Source: Blastococcus capsensis (GTDB lineage Bacteria > Actinomycetota > Actinomycetes > Mycobacteriales > Geodermatophilaceae). From it: 64,000 bases of DNA. The position numbers were made by a program, and so were the translations under genes. The first letter of the stretch is position 1; every line of letters begins with the position of its first letter. The stretch lies in the NCBI RefSeq assembly GCF_030165005.1, contig NZ_JASNNW010000002.1, positions 310,001 to 374,000 on the forward strand, written 5' to 3'. Below the pieces are notes generated by a model, which was not told where the DNA came from, did no database searches, and was given only the letters and a program-made list of their open reading frames with translations. Of the stretch, positions 51,489-60,042 are shown piece by piece.

Positions 51489-52595
51489 GTGCCGCCCGCG
51501 GTCGTCCTCGTCACCGGCGTGAGCCGGTGGCTGGGTGGTGCGCTGGCGGCCGAGCTCGCAGCAGACCGGGGCATCGGGCGGGTCATCGGGGTGGACACCG
51601 TTCCGCCGTCGCCGGAGATGCTGCGCCGGCTCGGCCGCACGGAGTTCGTGCGGGCCGACATCCGCAACCCGCTGATCGGCAAGGTCATCGCCGCGGCGTC
51701 GGTGGACACCGTCGTCCACATGAACATCAGCTCCACCCCCGCCGGGGCCGGCGGTCGGGTGCCGATGAAGGAACTCAACGTCATCGGCACCATGCAGCTG
51801 CTCGCCGCCTGCCAGCGGGCGCCGTCCGTGCGCCGGTTCGTGCTCAAGTCCACCAGCGCCGTCTACGGCGCCTCCTCCCGCGACCCTGCCGTCTTCACCG
51901 AGGCGATGCAGGCGCGGCAGGTCCCCTCCGGTGGGTTCGCGAAGGACAGCGTCGACATCGAGGGCTACGTGCGCTCGTTCGGCCGTCGGCGTCCTGATGT
52001 GGACGTCGCCGTGCTGCGCTTCACCAATTTCATCGGTCCCCGGATCGACTCGCTGCTCACCGGGTTCCTGCGCATGCCGCTGGTGCCCACCGCGCTGGGT
52101 TACGACGCCCGGGTGCAGCTGCTCCACGAGGACGACGCGCTCGCCGTGCTCAGCCGTGCCACCACCGGCGGGTTCGCCGGGACCGTCAACGTGGGCGGGG
52201 ACGGGACCCTCCTGCTCTCCCAGGCCATCCGCCGGCTGGGCCGGGTCGAGGTGCCACTTCCGTCACCGACGCTGGGTTCGGTCGGGCGGCTCTCCCGCCG
52301 GTTCGGGTTCGTCGACTACTCGCCGGAGCAGATGCGCTTCCTGAACTTCGGGCGGGTCGTGGACACCACGGTCCTGCGCACCGAGTTCGGCTACACCCCC
52401 CGCTACAGCACGGAGGCGGCGCTGGCCGACTACGCCCGCACCGTGGCCCCGGTCGTCGCGCCGGAAGCGGTGCACACGGTCGCCGGGGGGCTGCGCTCCC
52501 TGCTCGGCCGGGTCGGCGACACTGCTGCGGCGGTGGAGCAGCGGTTCCGGCCGGCGCCCCCAGTCCCCGGGCTCCGGGCGGTGCGTGATGCCTGA
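51489..52595 (+). CDS. NAD-dependent epimerase/dehydratase-family protein (Rv0501-like)
   Basis: The 368-residue product has an extended-SDR fold: LVTGVSRWLGGALAAELA at the nucleotide site, VDTVVHMNISSTPAGAG and KSTSAVYGASS. The nucleotide loop lacks the middle glycine of TGxxGxxG, and the usual catalytic YxxxK is not seen where GGFAKDSVDIEGYV stands. It may therefore bind a nucleotide without classic epimerase activity. It overlaps the acyltransferase gene by a few bases, and the pair is also adjacent in M. tuberculosis (galE2-Rv0502). Confidence 0.82.
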   Translation: MPPAVVLVTGVSRWLGGALAAELAADRGIGRVIGVDTVPPSPEMLRRLGRTEFVRADIRNPLIGKVIAAASVDTVVHMNISSTPAGAGGRVPMKELNVIGTMQLLAACQRAPSVRRFVLKSTSAVYGASSRDPAVFTEAMQARQVPSGGFAKDSVDIEGYVRSFGRRRPDVDVAVLRFTNFIGPRIDSLLTGFLRMPLVPTALGYDARVQLLHEDDALAVLSRATTGGFAGTVNVGGDGTLLLSQAIRRLGRVEVPLPSPTLGSVGRLSRRFGFVDYSPEQMRFLNFGRVVDTTVLRTEFGYTPRYSTEAALADYARTVAPVVAPEAVHTVAGGLRSLLGRVGDTAAAVEQRFRPAPPVPGLRAVRDA

Positions 52596-53499
52596 AGCGC
52601 GTGTGATTCCCCTCCGCCCGGACGACGACGAGCCGTTCGTCTCCCCGGCGCCCGCACCGGGATGGGAGGAGCAGCTCGCCGGCGGGCTGGAATTCGTGGA
52701 ACGCCGATTGACCGGCGCGTACGAGACCGACGAGTTCGGCTTCGACGCCGACCTGACCGACCACCTGCTGCTCCCCGCCCTGCGTCCTCTCTTCCAGAAG
52801 TGGTTCCGCGTGGAGACGATCGGCCTGGAGAACGTGCCGGGCGACAGCGGGGCCCTCGTGGTGGCCAACCACTCCGGCACCGTGCCGATCGACGCGCTGA
52901 TGACCACGGTCGCGCTGCACGACGAGCACCCCGCGTCGCGGCGTCTCCGGCTGCTCGGGGCCGACCTGGTGTTCGACCTCCCCGTGGTCGGTGCGATGGC
53001 CCGCAAGCTGGGCGCGACCCTGGCCTGCAACGAGGACGCCGAGCGGCTGCTCACCGAGGGGGAGCTGGTCGGCGTCTTCCCGGAGGGGTTCAAGGGCATC
53101 GGCAAGCCGTTCCGCGAGCGTTACACCCTGCAGCGCTTCGGCCGGGGTGGCTTCGTGTCCGCCGCGCTGCGCACCGGGGTGCCCATCATCCCGTGCGCCA
53201 TCGTCGGTGCCGAGGAGATCTACCCGATGATCGGCAACGTCAGGACGGCGGCCCGCCTGCTCGGGTTGCCGTACTTCCCGATCACCCCGACGTTTCCGCT
53301 GCTGGGTCCGCTGGGGCTGGTCCCGCTGCCGTCGAAGTGGCTGATCGCGTTCGGTACGCCGATCGAGACGGTCTCCTACGGGCCGGCGGCGGCGGAGGAC
53401 CCGATGCTGGTCTTCAACCTCACCGACCAGGTCCGGGAGACGATCCAGCACTCGCTCTACCAGCTGCTGCTGCGCCGGACCGGCGTCTTCGGGCGGTGA
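52588..53499 (+). CDS. PlsC-like lysophospholipid acyltransferase
   Basis: The 303-residue protein has the acyltransferase core: VVANHSGTVPIDALM (with the catalytic His and Asp), FPEGFKGIGKPFRERY and VPIIPCAIVGAEE. It would transfer an acyl chain to a glycerolipid or glycolipid at the membrane. The N-terminal 80 residues are specific to the actinobacterial subgroup. The ATG at 52588 overlaps the end of the epimerase gene; a GTG one codon earlier is also possible. Confidence 0.86.
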   Translation: MPEARVIPLRPDDDEPFVSPAPAPGWEEQLAGGLEFVERRLTGAYETDEFGFDADLTDHLLLPALRPLFQKWFRVETIGLENVPGDSGALVVANHSGTVPIDALMTTVALHDEHPASRRLRLLGADLVFDLPVVGAMARKLGATLACNEDAERLLTEGELVGVFPEGFKGIGKPFRERYTLQRFGRGGFVSAALRTGVPIIPCAIVGAEEIYPMIGNVRTAARLLGLPYFPITPTFPLLGPLGLVPLPSKWLIAFGTPIETVSYGPAAAEDPMLVFNLTDQVRETIQHSLYQLLLRRTGVFGR

Positions 53500-53506
53500 C
53501 GCAGCC

Positions 53507-53947
53507 GTGACCCGCCCGGCCGAGCAGTGGCGCACCGACGAGGAGCTCGCGGCAGCCGTCGCGGACTTCACCCCCCGGACGACCGGGTACGTCGTGCCCG
53601 CCGCGTACGGCGTGGCCCGGCTGGACGGAGGGACGCTGACCTTCGGCGAGGTCAACGACGTCGGGCACACCCGTCGGCTGCCCGCCGTGGTGCTGGGTCA
53701 CGTCTGCGGGTACCGGGGACGGACGTCGACCTACCGGCTGAGCGCGCCCGAGTTCGAGCGCGCCGTCGAGCTGCTGGCGCCTGCCGCCGCGGCGGTCCAC
53801 CTGGACCACCCGAACCTGTGGTCGTGGCGGCATCTGCTCGAGCAGGCCTCGCCGGCGAGCGCCTTCCTCGCCTTCTTCGTCGCCGATCCCCGGGACGAGC
53901 CGGTGGGCCCGCACGACGCCGTCTTCCGCACCCGTCTCTCCGGTTAG
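53507..53947 (+). CDS. Conserved hypothetical protein
   Basis: The 146-residue soluble protein has no motif that I recognise. Segments GYVVPAAYGVARLDGGTLTF, LPAVVLGHVCGY and HLDHPNLWSWRHLLEQA suggest a mixed alpha/beta fold. It begins eight bases after the acyltransferase stop codon, so it shares that transcript, and ends next to the convergent HAD gene. Confidence 0.6.
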   Translation: MTRPAEQWRTDEELAAAVADFTPRTTGYVVPAAYGVARLDGGTLTFGEVNDVGHTRRLPAVVLGHVCGYRGRTSTYRLSAPEFERAVELLAPAAAAVHLDHPNLWSWRHLLEQASPASAFLAFFVADPRDEPVGPHDAVFRTRLSG

Positions 53948-53948
53948 C

Positions 53949-54860
53949 TCAGACCGGCAGCTTGTTGCGGCGGCGCAGCGCGACGGCGCCGCCGACCAGC
54001 CCGCCGGACAGCGCCGCGGCGGCGACCGTCGGGACGCCGACCTTCGCCGCCTTCCGGCCGGTGCGGAAGTCGCGGATCGTCCAGCCGCGGGCCCGCGCGA
54101 TGGCGCGCAGCTCGGTGTCGGGGTTGACCGCCACCGCCGTCCCGGTGAGCGAGAGCATCGGCAGGTCGTTGGCCGAGTCGCTGTAGGCGGTGCAGCGGGA
54201 GAGGTCGAGACCCTCGCGCTCGGCGAGGGCGAGCACCGCCTCCGCCTTGGCCGGGCCGTGCATGAGCTCGCCGACGAGCCGGCCGGTGTACCGGCCGTCG
54301 ACGATCTCCGAGACGGTGCCGAGGGCTCCGGTCAACCCCAGTCGGTGGGCGATGATCGACGCCAGCTCGACCGGGGTGGCGGTCACCAGCCACACCCGCT
54401 GACCGGCGTCCAGGTGTTTCTGGGCCAGGCTGCGGGTGCCCGACCAGATCCGGTCGGCCATCAGCTCGTCGTAGATCTCCTCGCCGGCCTGCGCGATCTC
54501 CGCGACTTCGCGGCCGGCGACGAACGCCAGCGCGTTCTCCCGGATGGTGTGCATGTCGTCGGCGCTCTCGTTGCCGGCGATGCGGAACTTCGCCTGCTGC
54601 CAGGCGAAGCGGGCGATGTCGCGGCTGGAGAGGTACTTGCGGGCTGCCAGGCCACGGGCAAACCAGAAGAGCGAGGCGCCCATCATCATCGTGTTGTCCA
54701 CGTCGAAGAAAGCTGCCGCGGTGAGATCGGGCCGGACCGCCGGCGGCGCCGCGACCTCGGCGGCCGCGGCCGATGCGGCTCCGGCGACGTGCGCGCGGGT
54801 GCTCTCGTCGGGCGGAACCCCGCCCGCGGCCCGGCGGCCGCGCACCGACAGTCGGGGCAC
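53949..54860 (-). CDS. HAD-IB family phosphatase (SerB1-like)
   Basis: The 303-residue product has the HAD motif [10 protein letters not shown] (near residue 52), motif [11 protein letters not shown] and motif [25 protein letters not shown] with [11 protein letters not shown]. This HAD-IB group contains phosphoserine phosphatase-like and lipid phosphate phosphatases; the substrate is not known. A hydrophobic C-terminal segment ([20 protein letters not shown]) may attach it to the membrane. The GTG at 54860 follows GGGAGG. M. tuberculosis Rv0505c (serB1) is the likely equivalent. Confidence 0.86.
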   Translation of the reverse strand: MPRLSVRGRRAAGGVPPDESTRAHVAGAASAAAAEVAAPPAVRPDLTAAAFFDVDNTMMMGASLFWFARGLAARKYLSSRDIARFAWQQAKFRIAGNESADDMHTIRENALAFVAGREVAEIAQAGEEIYDELMADRIWSGTRSLAQKHLDAGQRVWLVTATPVELASIIAHRLGLTGALGTVSEIVDGRYTGRLVGELMHGPAKAEAVLALAEREGLDLSRCTAYSDSANDLPMLSLTGTAVAVNPDTELRAIARARGWTIRDFRTGRKAAKVGVPTVAAAALSGGLVGGAVALRRRNKLPV

Positions 54861-54981
54861 AGCGACCTCCCTGCAGTCGATCGTCTCGATCCGTCGGCGA
54901 TGCCGGCGACTCCGGTGGCCGGCACGAGCCACCGGAGACGTCCCCGACCCTAGCCGGACGCAGGGCCGCGCTCAGGTCGGA

Positions 54982-56154
54982 TCAGCAGTCGCCGATGGTG
55001 GCCAGCGGCGGCAGGCAGACGTCCAGCGGAGCGGGCTCCGGGACATCGGCCACGGGCGACTCGCTCGGTGGGCTCGTCCCGGCGCTCGACCCGTCCAGCA
55101 GCGGCAGGTCGGGCAGCGGCAGGTCGGGCAGCGGGGTGAGGACGCCACCGCCGGGGGGCGGCGGCGCCATCTCGGTCGACGTACTGGGCTGCCCGGGGAC
55201 CGTCGGGACGCCCACCGGGCCTCTCGTCGAGGTCGGCGGCGGCGCCGGCGTGCCCGGGCCGGCTGCCGGCGGGGTGCCGGGGGCGGTCGTCGTAGAGGGG
55301 ACGGCTGGCTCGGGTGCGGGCGCCGGCGACTCCCCGGCCACCGGCGGGGCGTCGGCCAGGCAGCGCCCCGGTATCGGGCCGAGTTGGTCGCCGCCCACGG
55401 TCGCCGGTCCGGTGGCGCACTCCAGGGCGGTCCGCAGCCCGGCGGCTCGTGCGGTCAGCGCGTCGAGCAGCGCCGCGGAGCCGGCGTAGTCCTGCGCGGC
55501 GGCCTCCGGGACCTCGCCGCCGAGCGCGCCGAGGCCGGCGGACTGCTCCGCGGTCCAACCGGCGAGCGCGTCGAGGGTCTCCGTGTCGCCGGTGCGCACC
55601 GCGTCGCCGGTCAGCAACGCGGCTCCCTCGACGGTCTGGGCGTCCATCGTCTGCAGCGTCTGCCGGAACAGTGCGGCGTCCTCGTCGTCGCCGAGCGCCT
55701 CGAGCTCATCGAGCCGGGTGCCGGCCAGCTCCAGCAGGGTCTGACCGCGGCTGTCCCCGGCCAGCGCCAACTGCGTCTGCTCGGTGCCGCGCTTGAGGCC
55801 GTAGAGGGGATCGCCCGGCCCGGCCCCGGCGGCCACGGCGACCAGGGCGGCCAGGCCGGTCACCCCGACGGCCGCGCCGGCCAGCCCGGCGGTGATCCGG
55901 CCGCGCCAGCGCGACGGCGGCCGGTCGACGGCCCGGGCGGTGAGCAGGCGGTCGCGTACGGGGTGCCGGGCAGGTTCCGGCGTGCGGACGGCCGCCATGG
56001 CCACCAGGCGCGCGCGGGCGCGTGCCCGGTAGGCGGGGTCCGGCTCGCCGTCGAGCTGGGTGGAGAGGGCCTGCAGACGGGCGACGACCGCGACCTCGGG
56101 GTCGCGGACGGCGGTGGGACCGGCGGGTGTGGGGTCGTCGTCGTGTCGGATCAC
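54982..56154 (-). CDS. RsbN-like anti-sigma factor candidate (DUF5667)
   Basis: The 390-residue product has a cytosolic N-terminal region of about 85 residues and one membrane helix (about residues 88-112). A DUF5667 helical domain follows (GDPLYGLKRGTEQTQLALAG, then LDELEALGDDEDAALF). The outer tail is a long Pro/Thr/Ser-rich stretch. In Streptomyces, RsbN, encoded next to bldN, is a membrane anti-sigma factor for BldN with a similar layout. The gene lies directly after the BldN-like gene here. The anti-sigma role is inferred from position and topology. The GTG follows GGGAGGTGG. Confidence 0.75.
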   Translation of the reverse strand: MIRHDDDPTPAGPTAVRDPEVAVVARLQALSTQLDGEPDPAYRARARARLVAMAAVRTPEPARHPVRDRLLTARAVDRPPSRWRGRITAGLAGAAVGVTGLAALVAVAAGAGPGDPLYGLKRGTEQTQLALAGDSRGQTLLELAGTRLDELEALGDDEDAALFRQTLQTMDAQTVEGAALLTGDAVRTGDTETLDALAGWTAEQSAGLGALGGEVPEAAAQDYAGSAALLDALTARAAGLRTALECATGPATVGGDQLGPIPGRCLADAPPVAGESPAPAPEPAVPSTTTAPGTPPAAGPGTPAPPPTSTRGPVGVPTVPGQPSTSTEMAPPPPGGGVLTPLPDLPLPDLPLLDGSSAGTSPPSESPVADVPEPAPLDVCLPPLATIGDC

Positions 56155-56266
56155 CTGCCACCTCCCGTCGTCGCGTCAGCGCGCGGCGCGCCGCTGCCCG
56201 GCACCCGCTGCGACCTGTGCAACGACGTGGGCGCCCGGTCGGTTACGCACCCGCACCGAGGTGCGC

Positions 56267-57040
56267 TCATCGCAGCCCCTCGGGCAGCAGCCCCGCCAGC
56301 CGCCGGACCGCCCGGTGCTGGAGCGCCTTGATGGCGCCTTCCTTCTTCCCCATGATCTCGGCAGTCTCGGACACCGACAGCCCGTGCATGAAGCGCAACA
56401 CGATGCACTCCTGCTGCTCGCTCCCCAACTGCCGCACGCAGGCCAGCAGCTGCTCGTTGGTGAGGTGCTGGAGCACCGCGTCCTCGGGCCCGTCGGTGGC
56501 GCGGTCGGCGTCCCGCATGTCCGCGGTGCTCACCTCGAGCCGGAAGCGGCTGCTCTTCACCTGGTCGCGGATGATGTTGCGGGCGATCGTCACCAGCCAG
56601 GCCCCGACGTCGCGGCCCTGGAAGGACAGCGAGTCGATCCGCCGCAGCGCCCGCACGAAGGTCTCGCTGGTCACGTCCTCGGCCGTCGCCCGGTCACCCA
56701 CCCGGTGGTAGACGTAGCGGTGCACCAGCGTCACGTAGTGGTCGTAGAGGCGGCCGAACGACTCCGCGTCACCGCCCTGCGCCCGGCGGACGAGTTCCCA
56801 CACGTCGACGTCGCCGGCCGCCACCGCCCCGGGGTCGACGTCGGCCAGCTCGGCGACGACCTCGGTCGGCAGTTCGGTGGGCTCGTCAGCCCGCTCGGCC
56901 CGGACCGGCTCGGGGGTGGCGCCCGGCGTGCGGACGGGCAGCGCCTCCGAGCTGGGCCGGGGGAACGGCGTCGGGCGCGGACCCGGTCGGGGCCGGGCGG
57001 CCGCGCCGGTGGAGCGCTCGGCGTCCAACGGGTGCGGCAT
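56267..57040 (-). CDS. bldN: ECF sigma factor of the BldN type
   Basis: The 257-residue product has an unusual N-terminal extension of about 80 Pro/Arg/Ala-rich residues. It is followed by sigma region 2 (AESFGRLYDHYVTLVHRYVY, then AEDVTSETFVRALRRI) and region 4 (LRFMHGLSVSETAEIMGKKE and GAIKALQHRAVRRL). Streptomyces BldN is made as a pro-protein with a similar extension and controls aerial growth genes. Here it probably has a developmental or cell-cycle role too. The gene order BldN, RsbN-like, and rex-hem nearby matches Streptomyces. Confidence 0.88.
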   Translation of the reverse strand: MPHPLDAERSTGAAARPRPGPRPTPFPRPSSEALPVRTPGATPEPVRAERADEPTELPTEVVAELADVDPGAVAAGDVDVWELVRRAQGGDAESFGRLYDHYVTLVHRYVYHRVGDRATAEDVTSETFVRALRRIDSLSFQGRDVGAWLVTIARNIIRDQVKSSRFRLEVSTADMRDADRATDGPEDAVLQHLTNEQLLACVRQLGSEQQECIVLRFMHGLSVSETAEIMGKKEGAIKALQHRAVRRLAGLLPEGLR

Positions 57041-57238
57041 GCGGGCGTTCGACCTCCTCGTCGGCCCGCTGTGTGCCTGGACCGTCCTGTTTCGATCGCG
57101 CACCGGTACGGCGCGCGGGCTGCGGCGCGGCCCCCATGGTGACAACATCGCCCCAGCTCGTCCATGGCAGCATGCCCGGGCGCGTCCCACAGCGCGCGCC
57201 GGAGGCCGGTCCTGACCGCTCCGACGACAGGAGATGAA

Positions 57239-58858
57239 GTGTCCGAGGCAGGCACCTCGCTGGCCGCGCTGGTCCGTGCCGCCGCAGAGCGGGACCCCGG
57301 CTCCCCGGCGGTGGTGGCCGGCGACCGGCGGCTGACCTGGGGGGAGCTGGACGCGGCGGCCGACCGCGTGGCCGCCGGCTACGCCGGTCGCGGCCTGGCA
57401 CCGGGGGAGCGGATCGCCGTCCAGCTGCCGAACGGGGTGGACTGGCTGCGCGCCGTGCTGGGTGCGCTGCGGGCCGGGCTGGTGGTGGTGCCGGTGAACA
57501 CCGCCTACACCGACCCGGAGCTCGAGCACGTCCTCACCGACTCGGGCGCGGCGCTGCTGGTGGCCACCTCGGACCGCGACGAGCTCGCCGGGGTGCCGGT
57601 CTGCCCCGGACCGCCGGAGGCAGAGGGTCCGCCGGCCGCGGTGGCCGACGACTCCGAGGCCCTGGCCTTCCTGTGCTACACCAGCGGAACCACCGGCCGC
57701 CCGCGCGGGGCGATGCTCACCTCCGGTGCCCTGCGGGCCAACCACGAGCAGTGCCTGGCCATGACCCCGCCGCCGGTCCGGGCCGACGACCGGGTGCTGC
57801 TGGTGCTGCCGCTCTTCCACGTCTACGGCCTCAACGCCGGGTTCGGGCTGGTCGCCGCCACGGGCGCCTGCGCCGTCCTGCAGGAGAGCTTCGATCCCCG
57901 GCGGTCGCTGGCAGTCATGGCCGAGGAGCAGGTGACCGCGGTGCCCGGGGCGCCGCCGATGTACCAGGCCTGGCTCGCCGCCGCCGACGCGATCAACCTC
58001 GAAGACCCCGCCCACCCCGATGCCGAGCTGCGCCGGGGGTTCGCCGCCGTCCGGATCGCGTCGGCCGGCGCCGCCCCGCTGCCCGAGGAGGTGTGGACGG
58101 CGATGCGCGAGCGCGCCGCCGTCACGGTGTGGGAGGGCTACGGGCTGACCGAGGCGGCGCCGGTGGTGGCCAGCACGCTGGCCACCGGGCGGCCCAAGCC
58201 GGCGTGCATCGGCGGGCCGGTGCCGGGGCTCGAGCTCTCCCTGCGGGACACCGCCACGATCGGGACCGGTTCCGTCGGCCCACCCGCCACCGGCGGCGAC
58301 GGCCCCGCCGTCGCGGGGCACGACGAGGACCCCGGTGACGCCGACGAGGGGCCTGGCGAGATCTGGGTGCGCGGCCCCAACCTGTTCTCCGGCTACTGGC
58401 CCGACGGTGCCGACGGGCCCGGCGCCGACGGCTGGCTGCGGACCGGCGACCTCGCCTACCGGGACGCCGACGGCGACCTGCACCTGGTCGACCGGCGCAG
58501 CGACCTGATCCTCGTGAGCGGGTTCAACGTCTACCCGGCCGAGGTGGAGCGGGTGCTCGACCAGCACCCGGCCGTCGTGGAGAGCGCGGTCATCGGCGTC
58601 CCGGACCCGCGCACGGGCGCAGCGGTGCGCGCCGTCGTCGTCCTGACGCCGGGCACACACTTGACGATCGACGAGCTGCAGGAGCACGCCGCGGAGTCGC
58701 TGGCCCGGTACAAGGTGCCGTCGACGGTGCACTTCCTGCCCTCGCTGCCGCACTCGCTGACCGGCAAGGTCAGCCGGTCCCGGCTGCGCGAGCTCGGGCT
58801 GACCGGTGCCGATGCCGCGGCGGTCCCGGCCGCGGCCGGAGGGCCGGCGGATGGCTGA
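57239..58858 (+). CDS. AMP-dependent acyl-CoA synthetase/ligase
   Basis: The 539-residue adenylate-forming enzyme has CYTSGTTGRPRGAMLTSGAL (phosphate loop), VWEGYGLTEAAPVVAS, GDLAYRDADGDLHLVDR and the catalytic lysine in SLTGKVSRSRLREL. It should activate a carboxylic acid, probably a fatty or aromatic acid, as an adenylate and then a CoA ester. An acidic Gly/Asp-rich insertion (about residues 345-375) is not typical. The GTG start follows AGGAG. It overlaps the glutaredoxin-like gene by a few bases. Confidence 0.9.
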   Translation: MSEAGTSLAALVRAAAERDPGSPAVVAGDRRLTWGELDAAADRVAAGYAGRGLAPGERIAVQLPNGVDWLRAVLGALRAGLVVVPVNTAYTDPELEHVLTDSGAALLVATSDRDELAGVPVCPGPPEAEGPPAAVADDSEALAFLCYTSGTTGRPRGAMLTSGALRANHEQCLAMTPPPVRADDRVLLVLPLFHVYGLNAGFGLVAATGACAVLQESFDPRRSLAVMAEEQVTAVPGAPPMYQAWLAAADAINLEDPAHPDAELRRGFAAVRIASAGAAPLPEEVWTAMRERAAVTVWEGYGLTEAAPVVASTLATGRPKPACIGGPVPGLELSLRDTATIGTGSVGPPATGGDGPAVAGHDEDPGDADEGPGEIWVRGPNLFSGYWPDGADGPGADGWLRTGDLAYRDADGDLHLVDRRSDLILVSGFNVYPAEVERVLDQHPAVVESAVIGVPDPRTGAAVRAVVVLTPGTHLTIDELQEHAAESLARYKVPSTVHFLPSLPHSLTGKVSRSRLRELGLTGADAAAVPAAAGGPADG

Positions 58859-59093
58859 GCCGCGGCTGCAGCTGCTGGGTCGCGACGGTTGCCACCTGTG
58901 CCTGACCGCCGCCGAGCAGCTCGCCCCGATCGCCGCGCAGGCCGGCCTCGACGTCCACGACGTCGACGTCGACACCGATCCGGAGCTGCAGGCCGAGTAC
59001 GGTGACCGCGTGCCGGTGCTGCTCCTCGACGGCCGCGAGCACTCCTACTTCACCCTGGACGTCCCCCGCCTGCGCCGGGACCTCGGCCTGTAG
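58851..59093 (+). CDS. Glutaredoxin-like protein (Rv0508-like)
   Basis: The 80-residue thioredoxin-fold protein has the active site GRDGCHLC (Cys14 and Cys17) and the cis-proline loop RVPVLLLDG. It lies just before the rex-hem operon, as in M. tuberculosis and Streptomyces. It is probably a cytosolic thiol-disulfide oxidoreductase, perhaps using mycothiol. The ATG overlaps the ligase gene. Confidence 0.88.
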   Translation: MAEPRLQLLGRDGCHLCLTAAEQLAPIAAQAGLDVHDVDVDTDPELQAEYGDRVPVLLLDGREHSYFTLDVPRLRRDLGL

Positions 59094-59095
59094 AA

Positions 59096-59220
59096 GGACC
59101 CCGTCCCCCCTCACCGCTCGCGAGCTCGCGGCGAGCCTCTGGACGGGGCCGGGGGGCCGGGCCCCCCGGCCGGGTGGCCGGGGGCGGGCGGTTGCGGTGG
59201 TCTCTGCCACAACCGCCCGG
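59096..59220. terminator. Dispersed repeat and two further hairpins before rex
   Basis: 59096-59150 is a copy of the GGACCCCGTCC/GGACGGGGCC repeat. Next to it is a palindrome with GGGGGGCC and GGCCCCCC arms around 59151-59170. Then comes a hairpin with GGGCGGTTG and GGTGG on the left (59186-59200) against CCAC and AACCGCCC (59207-59218). Together they separate the ligase/glutaredoxin unit from the rex-hem promoter. Confidence 0.7.
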
Positions 59221-59259
59221 ATCCGGCCTGGTCAGCGGCGCCATGCCCTCCCGGCGACT

Positions 59260-59288
59260 TTGTTCCTGCGTTCACAAGCGGCTACCGT
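59260..59288 (+). promoter_or_regulatory. Rex operator overlapping the rex-hem promoter
   Basis: TTGTTCC-TGCG-TTCACAA (59260-59277) matches the Rex consensus TTGTGAA-N4-TTCACAA with a perfect right half and four of seven bases in the left. TTGTTC (59260-59265) also serves as -35, exactly 17 bases before TACCGT (59283-59288). Rex bound here would block RNA polymerase. NADH releases Rex in known systems. Confidence 0.82.
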
Positions 59289-59379
59289 GGCGGGGGCGAG
59301 CGTCCCTGCTCGCGTTCCGATGTCGCAGGTCCGCCCCGGCGCCCGCCGGGTCCTGGGCGCGACCGCTGTGGAGAGCCCC

Positions 59380-60042
59380 GTGATCCAGCCGCGGCTCCGG
59401 ACCATCCCGGAAGCCACCGTCGCTCGTCTGGCCGTGTACCTGCGGGTGCTCGCCGGCTTCGCCGACGGCGGCCGGACGACCGTCTCCTCCGGCGAGCTCG
59501 CCTCGGCCGCCGGCGTGAACCCCGCCGGGCTGCGCAAGGACCTGTCCCACCTCGGCTCCTGCGGGGTGCGTGGGGTGGGCTACGACGTGCGTGCGCTGCG
59601 CGAGCGGATCGCCCGGGTGCTCGGCGCCGAGCAGTCCCGCGCCTGCGTGCTGGTCGGCCTCGGCAACCTCGGCACCGCGCTCGCCGACTACGCGGGCTTC
59701 GGCAGCCGGGGCTTCCGGTTCACCGGACTGTTCGACGCCGCCCCCGACCGCGTCGGCCAGCGCATCGGTGGCCTTCCCGTGCAACCCATGACCGAGCTGG
59801 AGGCGACCGTGACCGGCACGGGGGTCTCCATCGGGGTCATCGCGACCCCGGCGGAGGTCGCGCAGCAGATCTGCGACCGGCTGACCGCGGCCGGGGTGCG
59901 CAGCATCCTCAACTTCGCGCCGATGACGCTGACCGCGCCGGCGGGGGTCGACGTCCGGCAGGTCGACCTCTCCGTCGAGCTGCAGGTGCTGGCCTTCCTC
60001 GGCCAGCAGCGAGCCGTGCCCGCCGGGGAAGTGCCGGCATGA
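59380..60042 (+). CDS. rex: Redox-sensing transcriptional repressor Rex
   Basis: Rex represses target genes when NAD+ is high and lets go when NADH rises. The 220-residue product has the winged helix (RTIPEATVARLAVYLRVLAG, SAAGVNPAGLRKDLSHLG) and the Rossmann motif VLVGLGNLGTAL, with a C-terminal helix for dimer contact. I chose the GTG at 59380, which follows GGAGAG; a GTG at 59368 and an ATG at 59319 are in frame too. The stop overlaps the hemA start. Autorepression through the operator at 59260 is likely. Confidence 0.95.
   Translation: MIQPRLRTIPEATVARLAVYLRVLAGFADGGRTTVSSGELASAAGVNPAGLRKDLSHLGSCGVRGVGYDVRALRERIARVLGAEQSRACVLVGLGNLGTALADYAGFGSRGFRFTGLFDAAPDRVGQRIGGLPVQPMTELEATVTGTGVSIGVIATPAEVAQQICDRLTAAGVRSILNFAPMTLTAPAGVDVRQVDLSVELQVLAFLGQQRAVPAGEVPA

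Noticed and set aside
56267-58975. A 902-codon minus-strand frame
   Set aside because: Only the BldN part at its end is real; the rest is antisense to the AMP ligase.
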